From positions 1 to 11,406 of the forward strand of contig JAJZWK010000047.1 of NCBI GenBank assembly GCA_021846725.1: a stretch of 11,406 nt of DNA, in the 5' to 3' direction. Every line of letters starts with the position of its first letter. Positions within the stretch are counted from its first letter, which is position 1. The notes below the pieces were generated by a model. It did not search any database, was not told where the DNA came from, and saw only the letters and a list, made by a program, of their open reading frames with translations. The translations under genes were made by a program, and so were the position numbers. Below, in pieces: positions 5,924-11,406 of the stretch. The DNA comes from Actinomycetes bacterium (GTDB taxonomy: Bacteria > Actinomycetota > Acidimicrobiia > Acidimicrobiales > JAMCPL01).

Positions 5924-7042
5924 ATGACTACAGCTCCATTGAACAACCAGAATAACGAACTTAACGATAGGGCTTCTCTGATTGCTTCACTAACGGCATT
6001 CTCATTACAACAAATCTTACATATCATTATAGAATCCTCTCAGGATGGTGAGCTTTATGTCGGCGGTACGGATCAGGATGGCAGGGCGTGGATTAAGGAG
6101 GGTAAGATAATCGGTTTCTCTGTCAGCACTCTGGACGACTCAACAGCTTCTGCCGAAAAAGCCCTTTTTGAATTAGCACTGTTCGATAACGCTTGGGCAT
6201 ACTTCACTTTGGGACGCAGTGCACCAACAAGCACCTGCTCAGAGGACTTGAGGGTCATAGTAGATCGCATAGGTCCACAACTGGAAGAATATCGCTCCCT
6301 TATTGAGAAGATACCCCTCAATGCGACCGTGCAGCTGAATCAGGATTCCCCCTCCGACTCTGTGCAGATGTCTTCATCACAATGGAAAGTCCTTACCAGA
6401 ATAGGATCAAAATCCGGTCAACAAGTACGTGAAATAGTCTCTAGCACAGATACGTCACAGGTAGACACCTTGAAGATATTGGACCAGCTACTAGAGGCAC
6501 AACTTATCATAGTGGACCAGGACACTCACCATGAGGCAACATCGAAGGAAGCTTTACCAGACGACATCAATAACATCAATAACAGTACAAGCAACACTAT
6601 TGTAGACGCTCCCAATAGCAGTACCATAGGAGCCAGCACTACGCCGACAATGTCCTCTACCATGACAACACCCCCCTCAGAGCCATCTTTGAGTTCAATA
6701 CCTACCCCTTCAACTGAGGAACCGCCGTCATCTGGGCATTCATTGGCATCGGCACCAGACACCTCCATAGGAAGTACCACCACCAAGTCCACCCCTACCA
6801 ACTCTACATCTACTCCTACTACGCCTGATCAATCTGCTGGCTCCGTACCTCTCGGTTCGGTAAACTCATCCGAACCAGATCGTGAGGTAACCAATGCCCT
6901 CAGAGAGACAGTAGATCCTCTCGGAGGATTTATCCTAGTAACCGACTCACCAGCCAAATACGATACAAGACCAGAGAAACAATTTATTGATACCAATAAA
7001 TCAGACGACATGCAATTTCCTACAGGACTTGGGGATATATAG
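5924..7042 (+). CDS. DUF4388-like protein with Ser/Thr/Pro-rich linker
   Basis: A 372-residue protein with no signal peptide or membrane segment when started at 5924. Residues about 18-98 resemble DUF4388 (also called PATAN-like): LIASLTAFSLQQILHII, then GELYVGG, AWIKEGKIIGF and ALFELALFDNAWAYFTLG. Residues about 150-200 (SSQWKVLTRIGSKSGQQVREIV to LLEAQLIIVDQD) look like a small winged-helix fold of the kind that follows DUF4388 in other actinobacterial proteins. From about 205 to 318 the chain is low complexity, dominated by Ser, Thr and Pro with Asn-rich patches, and is surely disordered. A short ordered-looking patch follows (REVTNALRETVDPLGGFILV, 320-339). Relatives are associated with signalling and surface behaviours in bacteria, but the biochemical role is unknown. 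It converges on cysS. Confidence 0.8.
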   Translation: MTTAPLNNQNNELNDRASLIASLTAFSLQQILHIIIESSQDGELYVGGTDQDGRAWIKEGKIIGFSVSTLDDSTASAEKALFELALFDNAWAYFTLGRSAPTSTCSEDLRVIVDRIGPQLEEYRSLIEKIPLNATVQLNQDSPSDSVQMSSSQWKVLTRIGSKSGQQVREIVSSTDTSQVDTLKILDQLLEAQLIIVDQDTHHEATSKEALPDDINNINNSTSNTIVDAPNSSTIGASTTPTMSSTMTTPPSEPSLSSIPTPSTEEPPSSGHSLASAPDTSIGSTTTKSTPTNSTSTPTTPDQSAGSVPLGSVNSSEPDREVTNALRETVDPLGGFILVTDSPAKYDTRPEKQFIDTNKSDDMQFPTGLGDI

Positions 7043-7180
7043 CAGCTATCTGGTCGACGAGTACCTATAGCTATCTGCAAGCACCAGACACTACACTAGG
7101 CTGCAACGATGATGAAGCAATCATCCATCTAGCCGATCATGGTTATTTCGAGGCACTACACTAGGCTGCAACCAAGGGTA
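7043..7180. repeat. Convergent intergenic region with a 19-base perfect direct repeat
   Basis: CACTACACTAGGCTGCAAC occurs at 7089-7107 and again, without mismatch, at 7154-7172, a 65-base period. Between the copies lies a small dyad, GATGAT-GAAGCA-ATCATC (7108-7125). AGCTATCTG is repeated at 7044-7052 and 7069-7077. Both flanking genes end here, so the region should hold terminators, but no GC-rich stem with a T-run is visible. Confidence 0.65.
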
Positions 7181-8593
7181 TCATTTACCTCTAAGCAGTG
7201 TCCCATCTGGGGTGTCCTCGACTATCCATCCCCTTTTCACAAGCTCATCTCTTAAGATATCCGCTCGTTGCCAGTCACGTGCAGCACGTGCCGCATCTCT
7301 CTCTTGTACCAGCTTACGAGTCTCTTCGTCGAATTCTTCTTCATCCGTAGCATCAAATGTAAACCCAAGAGCATTGCACAATACCTGAACGGTTACAGCC
7401 AATTGCTCGGCATTCTTGGTTGCACCCGCATCAAAGGCGCTATTAGCCTTTCTGACAAGTTCAAATATACCAGCGAGTGCTCCGGGCGTATCCATATCGT
7501 CATCCATATGGCGGCAGAACTCGTCCAAACCATCTCTGCTTGCACCCATTTGCAAAGCGTCTTCCATCGTAATAAAGGTCGTCGATGGATCAGGAAACGT
7601 TGCAATATCCGATGCTAGCTTATACCTTCTCATCAACAAGTCCAGCCTAGTAATAGATTCCTCTGCATCAGATACGGTTCGTGGAGTGACCTCCATAGGA
7701 GATCGGTAATGAGATCGCAAGACAAGTAGCCTGTAAGCACGAGGGTCAGATCTGGAAAGAAAATCACTCAATGAGGTATAATTCCCCAATGACTTTGCCA
7801 TCTTCTCTCCTCCAACGGTCACCCAGCCATTATGTACCCAATGACGAGCAAATTTTTTTCCCAACGCGATAGATTGTGCTCGCTCATTCTCATGATGAGG
7901 AAAGGCCAAGTCTGCACCTCCTCCATGAATATCGAATCCCTCTCCTAAAATACCTAAGGACATTACCACACACTCCGTGTGCCATCCAGGTCTCCCTTCT
8001 CCCCAGGGAGACGGCCAAGAGGGCTCACCTACCTTTGCTCTCTTCCACAAAGCAAAATCCAGTTGAGATCGTTTCTCGTCGTTTTCCTCGACTCGTGCTC
8101 CCGATCTCAAGCTGTCAAGCCTCTGATGAGCCAGTAGACCATACCCACTTATGCTGTCAGTGGAAAGATAGATACCGTCACTAATTTCGTACGCGTATCC
8201 CTTGTCCATCATCTCCCCAATGGCACTTACCATCAATGAAACATATTCAGTGGCATGCGGTATATCGTTAGGCCTTGCTACCCCCAGGCTGTCCATGGCT
8301 GACCACCATACATCCTCGAATTCTCTGGCTACTTCAGTATATGACCTGCCCTCTTGCTGTGCTCTCGTAATTATTTTGTCATCTATATCGGTGATATTCG
8401 ACACATAATGTACCCTGTCTCCAAGAAACTCCATATACCTACGGAGGATGTCGAATACAAGCGCAAAACGCCCATGTCCCAAATGGGGCACATCATATAC
8501 TGTCGGACCGCACACATACATGGAAATCTCTCCAGGCCTACGCGGAACTATATTCTCCTGCTTTCCGGTTGCAGAATCATAAAGATTGATCAC
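7181..8593 (-). CDS. cysS: Cysteinyl-tRNA synthetase
   Basis: A cytosolic class I aminoacyl-tRNA synthetase that charges tRNA-Cys. With the GTG at 8593 as start the protein has 470 residues. The zinc ligand in YVCGPTVYD then falls at residue 28, the same number as in Escherichia coli CysS as I recall it. The HIGH motif is HLGH (37-40). Further zinc-site motifs are HTECVVMS and HGGGADLAFPHHENERAQS. The KMSKS loop is KMAKSLGNYTS. The C-terminal helical and anticodon region is present (LVQERDAARAARDWQRADILRDEL), which argues against the related mycothiol enzyme MshC. An ATG at 8596 directly before the GTG would add one residue. I prefer GTG because it lies exactly six bases after TATCTT, as in the neighbouring genes. 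It diverges from valS. Confidence 0.96.
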   Translation of the reverse strand: MINLYDSATGKQENIVPRRPGEISMYVCGPTVYDVPHLGHGRFALVFDILRRYMEFLGDRVHYVSNITDIDDKIITRAQQEGRSYTEVAREFEDVWWSAMDSLGVARPNDIPHATEYVSLMVSAIGEMMDKGYAYEISDGIYLSTDSISGYGLLAHQRLDSLRSGARVEENDEKRSQLDFALWKRAKVGEPSWPSPWGEGRPGWHTECVVMSLGILGEGFDIHGGGADLAFPHHENERAQSIALGKKFARHWVHNGWVTVGGEKMAKSLGNYTSLSDFLSRSDPRAYRLLVLRSHYRSPMEVTPRTVSDAEESITRLDLLMRRYKLASDIATFPDPSTTFITMEDALQMGASRDGLDEFCRHMDDDMDTPGALAGIFELVRKANSAFDAGATKNAEQLAVTVQVLCNALGFTFDATDEEEFDEETRKLVQERDAARAARDWQRADILRDELVKRGWIVEDTPDGTLLRGK

Positions 8594-8599
8594 CATGCC

Positions 8600-8608
8600 A
8601 AGATAACA
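8600..8608 (-). promoter_or_regulatory. Extended -10 promoter of cysS (leaderless)
   Basis: The minus strand reads TGT then TATCTT, followed by six bases and GTG at 8593. No Shine-Dalgarno is present. A weak -35, CTGCAT, stands 17 bases upstream (8628-8623). The predicted transcript start would coincide with the GTG. Confidence 0.5.
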
Positions 8609-8676
8609 CGAATACGACCAACATGCAGATTTATCTGAAATGAACCAAATAGACCACGAGGGCCGCTCCTATGGAG

Positions 8677-8682
8677 TATCCT
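8677..8682 (+). promoter_or_regulatory. Probable -10 box of valS (leaderless)
   Basis: TATCCT, six bases, ATG at 8689. This places the -10 box inside the reading frame that would begin at the earlier ATG (8671), and supports 8689 as the true start. No -35 or extended -10 is evident. Confidence 0.5.
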
Positions 8683-8688
8683 GTAAAT

Positions 8689-11280
8689 ATGCCAAAATCA
8701 CACGTACTCGAACTTCCCAAAAAGCCAAAGGTTCCTGAACGTCCTTCTATCGACGGATTGGCTGAAAAGTGGCCTGGAAGATGGGATGAGGCAGGAGTTT
8801 ATCGATTTGATGAACACTGCGAAAGATCAGACGTATTTTCCATAGACACCCCCCCGCCGACTGTATCTGGATCCCTTCATTTGGGGCACATCTTCTCATA
8901 CACGCATACCGATACAATAGCCAGATACAAACGCATGAGTGGCTACAAAGTGTTCTACCCGATGGGATGGGATGATAACGGCCTGCCTACCGAGAGAAGA
9001 GTACAATCCTATTACGGAGTGACCTGCGACCCATCTCTTATGCCTGATCCCAACTTTGTACCTCCAAGCACACCATATACCAAGACAAAATCCATATCGC
9101 GTAGAAACTTCATTGACCTGTGCAACCAACTGGCATCCCAGGATGAGCAAGCTTTTGAGAGGTTGTGGAAACATCTGGGACTATCGGTAGACTGGTCACG
9201 CACCTATGCAACGATTGATGACCGTGCTCGCCATATATCGCAGCTCGGTTTCCTGGAACTCCTTAAAAATGGCCACGTATACTCGACAGAATCGCCCACT
9301 CTGTGGGATGTCGACTACCAGACAGCAGTATCACAGGCCGAACTGGAGGACAGGACAGTCATGGGAGCATATCACAGGATCGGCTTTACTGCGTCCAGTG
9401 GTATCCGGATAGAGATAGATACCACACGCCCTGAGTTGCTGCCTGCATGTGTGGCTCTTGTCGCTCATCCAGATGACGACCGATACAAGCATCTGTTTGG
9501 TACGTTTGCCATTACGCCGTTGTTCGGCGTACGAGTTCCCATACACCCACATCCCCTGGCGGACCCTGAAAAGGGTACTGGCATAGCAATGGTGTGTACC
9601 TTCGGGGACCTCACAGACGTAACATGGTGGAAGGAATTATCCCTCCCACTACGAGATATAATGACTCGTAATGGACAATTGGCTGATGTGCAATGGGGTC
9701 AGTCCGGCTGGGAATGCAACGATCCGGAAGCAGCTACACGCTACTACAAGGAGTTGGCAGGATTGACAGTTGCAAAAGCCAGAAAGAAGATAGTAGAACA
9801 TCTAGCTCAAGAAGGTTCCCTCCTGAGTGACCCTATACCGATCACACATGCAGTAAAGTATTACGAAAAAGGAGACCATCCCTTAGAGATAGTCTCATCA
9901 CGTCAATGGTATATACATGTCTTACACTTGAAGGAAAGACTTATGCAATTGGCACATGAGCTGTTATGGCATCCGCCTCACATGGTGCATCGCCTTGAAG
10001 CATGGATCGAAGGATTGAACTCCGACTGGAATATATCCAGACAGCGTTACTTTGGAGTACCGTTTCCAGTATGGTATGGGGTGTCAGATGACAGTAGCAC
10101 AGATTACAGTCAGATATTCACTCCTGAGCACCTCCCTGTTGATCCATCATACCAAGTACCTCCTGGATTCGAGGAAAGCCAACGGGGAAAACCGGGGGGA
10201 TTTATAGCAGACCCTGACGTAATGGATACTTGGGCAACCTCCTCATTGACACCACAAATTGCCGGTGGCTACTCTGTAGAGCCAGAACTTTTCAGCAAGG
10301 TATTCCCGATGGACTTACGCCCTCAAAGTCACGAGATAATACGTACATGGCTTTTCTCGACAATGGTACGATCTGAACTGTCCTTTGGCCAGCTCCCGTG
10401 GAAACATATTGCAATATCAGGGTGGGTACTTGATCCTGATAGAAAGAAAATGTCAAAGACCAAGGGTAATGTAATCACGCCATTGCCCCTACTCGAATCG
10501 TATGGGCCTGATGCACTACGTTACTGGTCAGCCAGCGGCAGACCGGGAGTAGATACTGCGGTAGATGAGAATCAGATGAAGGTTGGACGCAGGCTTGCAA
10601 TCAAGCTGCTCAACGCCTCCAAATTCGTGCTCGATAGGATAGCCAACTCACTGGATAGTCGTCAACTTGCCAACCTGGAGACATTGGTAACTGCACCAAT
10701 GGATATCTCGATGCTGGCATATCTCGCAGAATGCATTGATGCTGCAACTAAGTCACTTGACGGATTCGACTACGCCAAGGCATTGGAAATAACAGAGGGC
10801 TTTTTCTGGGATTTTTGCGATGACTATCTAGAGCTGGTCAAAATAAGATCCTATGGTGATGGTCATAACGAAGAAACACTTAGTGCACTCTCGGCACTAG
10901 GTATAGCCCTATCATCAATTCTCCGGCTATTTGCGCCCTTCCTGCCATTTGCAACAGAGGAGGCATGGTCATGGTGGCATGACGGATCTATACATATGTC
11001 TCCCTGGCCAGAGACATCCAGTTTTTCTGCATTATGCAAAAATACAGATCCAAAATTGTTCAAGACAGCATCCGATCTCCTCACTATGGTCAGGCGCCAC
11101 AAGTCAAACAACAAAGTTTCCATGCGCGCCGAAGTTGCATCAATACATATATTCGCACCTCAATCTCTTATCGACTTATTACCAAAAGTAGAAGATGATC
11201 TGAAAGCTGCTGGTAACATAGCCAATATATTGACCGATGTCGCAGATGAACTATCTGTAGAAGTAACCCTCAAAGACTAG
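8689..11280 (+). CDS. valS: Valyl-tRNA synthetase, archaeal-like type
   Basis: A cytosolic class I aminoacyl-tRNA synthetase that charges tRNA-Val and hydrolyses mischarged Thr. The 863 residues carry the HIGH motif HLGH (64-67) in FSIDTPPPTVSGSLHLGHIF. The FYPMGWDDNGLPTERRVQ block marks the archaeal/Rickettsia-like lineage rather than the standard bacterial one. The editing domain shows TTRPE (from T245) and a VCTFGDLTDVTWW segment with D307 and D310. DWNISRQRYFGVPFPVWY follows, then the KMSKS loop KMSKTKGNV (587-595). The C-terminal helical anticodon domain is present, but the long coiled-coil arm of standard bacterial ValS is not evident; the protein ends about 90 residues shorter than the E. 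coli enzyme. ATG 8689 is chosen over ATG 8671 because TATCCT lies six bases upstream. glpX begins 53 bases downstream. Confidence 0.96.
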   Translation: MPKSHVLELPKKPKVPERPSIDGLAEKWPGRWDEAGVYRFDEHCERSDVFSIDTPPPTVSGSLHLGHIFSYTHTDTIARYKRMSGYKVFYPMGWDDNGLPTERRVQSYYGVTCDPSLMPDPNFVPPSTPYTKTKSISRRNFIDLCNQLASQDEQAFERLWKHLGLSVDWSRTYATIDDRARHISQLGFLELLKNGHVYSTESPTLWDVDYQTAVSQAELEDRTVMGAYHRIGFTASSGIRIEIDTTRPELLPACVALVAHPDDDRYKHLFGTFAITPLFGVRVPIHPHPLADPEKGTGIAMVCTFGDLTDVTWWKELSLPLRDIMTRNGQLADVQWGQSGWECNDPEAATRYYKELAGLTVAKARKKIVEHLAQEGSLLSDPIPITHAVKYYEKGDHPLEIVSSRQWYIHVLHLKERLMQLAHELLWHPPHMVHRLEAWIEGLNSDWNISRQRYFGVPFPVWYGVSDDSSTDYSQIFTPEHLPVDPSYQVPPGFEESQRGKPGGFIADPDVMDTWATSSLTPQIAGGYSVEPELFSKVFPMDLRPQSHEIIRTWLFSTMVRSELSFGQLPWKHIAISGWVLDPDRKKMSKTKGNVITPLPLLESYGPDALRYWSASGRPGVDTAVDENQMKVGRRLAIKLLNASKFVLDRIANSLDSRQLANLETLVTAPMDISMLAYLAECIDAATKSLDGFDYAKALEITEGFFWDFCDDYLELVKIRSYGDGHNEETLSALSALGIALSSILRLFAPFLPFATEEAWSWWHDGSIHMSPWPETSSFSALCKNTDPKLFKTASDLLTMVRRHKSNNKVSMRAEVASIHIFAPQSLIDLLPKVEDDLKAAGNIANILTDVADELSVEVTLKD

Positions 11281-11320
11281 TGACCTGTCCTAATTTATGC
11301 AACCTCCGGTATTTTGGTGT

Positions 11321-11327
11321 AAGGTAG
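11321..11327 (+). promoter_or_regulatory. Possible ribosome binding site of glpX
   Basis: AAGGTAG lies six bases before the ATG at 11334 and resembles the AAGGTGAG site used by the first response regulator. TAAGGT (11320-11325), eight bases before the ATG, could alternatively be a -10 box for a near-leaderless transcript. I cannot decide between read-through from valS and a separate promoter. Confidence 0.35.
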
Positions 11328-11333
11328 TTTGAT

Positions 11334-11406
11334 ATGACAGGAACTACCCAGGCTCCAGATCGTAATCTGGCTATGGAACTAGCAAGAGTCACAGAAGCGG
11401 CAGCTA
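11334..11406 (+). CDS. glpX: Class II fructose-1,6-bisphosphatase, partial at right edge
   Basis: Only the first 24 codons are present. The stretch APDRNLAMELARVTEA matches the conserved start of actinobacterial GlpX proteins as I know them (APDRNLAMEL(V/A)RVTEA followed by MAAGRW). The enzyme removes the 1-phosphate of fructose 1,6-bisphosphate in gluconeogenesis in the cytosol. Catalytic residues lie beyond the window. The gene follows valS on the same strand after 53 bases, so co-transcription is possible. The short N-terminus before the conserved block supports the chosen start. Confidence 0.82.
   Translation, partial: MTGTTQAPDRNLAMELARVTEAAA

Noticed and set aside
6526..6801. Minus-strand open frame with Val/Leu-rich translation
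   Set aside because: It is the mirror of the Ser/Thr/Pro-rich linker codons of the DUF4388 gene; low-complexity coding DNA gives such shadows.
7181..8593. Mycothiol ligase MshC instead of CysS
   Set aside because: The length, the PHLGHGR form of the HIGH region and the full C-terminal anticodon region fit CysS.
8594..8688. T-box riboswitch for valS or cysS
   Set aside because: The gap is only 95 bases, no T-box consensus or specifier stem is seen, and the promoters abut the start codons.
1..11406. CRISPR arrays, transposases, tRNA or rRNA genes, prophage genes
   Set aside because: No regularly spaced repeats, terminal inverted repeats, transposase motifs or tRNA-like folds were seen on reading both strands.

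Overview
The window looks like a chromosomal stretch from a member of the Actinomycetota. The visible start of glpX (APDRNLAMELARVTEA) is the actinobacterial form. The ValS is the archaeal-like type that I recall from several actinobacterial lineages. Most genes appear to be expressed without a ribosome binding site, from a -10 box placed directly before the start codon. By eye the base composition is moderate and Ile ATA codons are common, so this is not a typical high-GC actinomycete. A class Acidimicrobiia-like lineage is my best guess, but that is inference.

Layout. (1) Positions 1-3195 hold a signalling locus: a NarL/FixJ-type response regulator on the minus strand, cut by the left edge, divergent from a second, related response regulator that is followed by its membrane-bound NarL-type sensor kinase. 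The 255-base divergent intergenic region carries two extended -10 promoters, a perfect 8-bp dyad and a direct repeat spaced 32 bases apart. (2) Positions 3223-4668 encode an archaeal/eukaryal-type prolyl-tRNA synthetase. The bases encoding its last residues and stop codon are repeated two more times downstream. (3) A convergent crotonase-family gene lies at 4774-5577 on the minus strand. (4) A DUF4388-like protein with a long Ser/Thr/Pro-rich low-complexity linker lies at 5924-7042, reading away from the crotonase. (5) Cysteinyl-tRNA synthetase (minus) and valyl-tRNA synthetase (plus) diverge from a 95-base promoter region at 8594-8688. (6) The first 24 codons of glpX (class II fructose-1,6-bisphosphatase) follow ValS at the right edge.

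How the genes fit together. Three of the genes charge tRNA (Pro, Cys, Val) and are housekeeping. The two-component genes form a sensor module with two possible output regulators. The DUF4388 family is often linked with signalling in bacteria, but nothing here ties this protein directly to the kinase.

The most informative pattern is shared by unrelated genes. Four start codons (proS, the DUF4388 gene, cysS, valS) sit exactly six bases after a TATCNT hexamer. Two more (the second response regulator and the crotonase) sit seven bases after a TANNNT hexamer. This is the geometry of leaderless transcription, and it shifts four start codons away from the longest possible reading frame. I did not find a clear novel defence or mobile system; no transposase, CRISPR array, tRNA or rRNA gene is visible.
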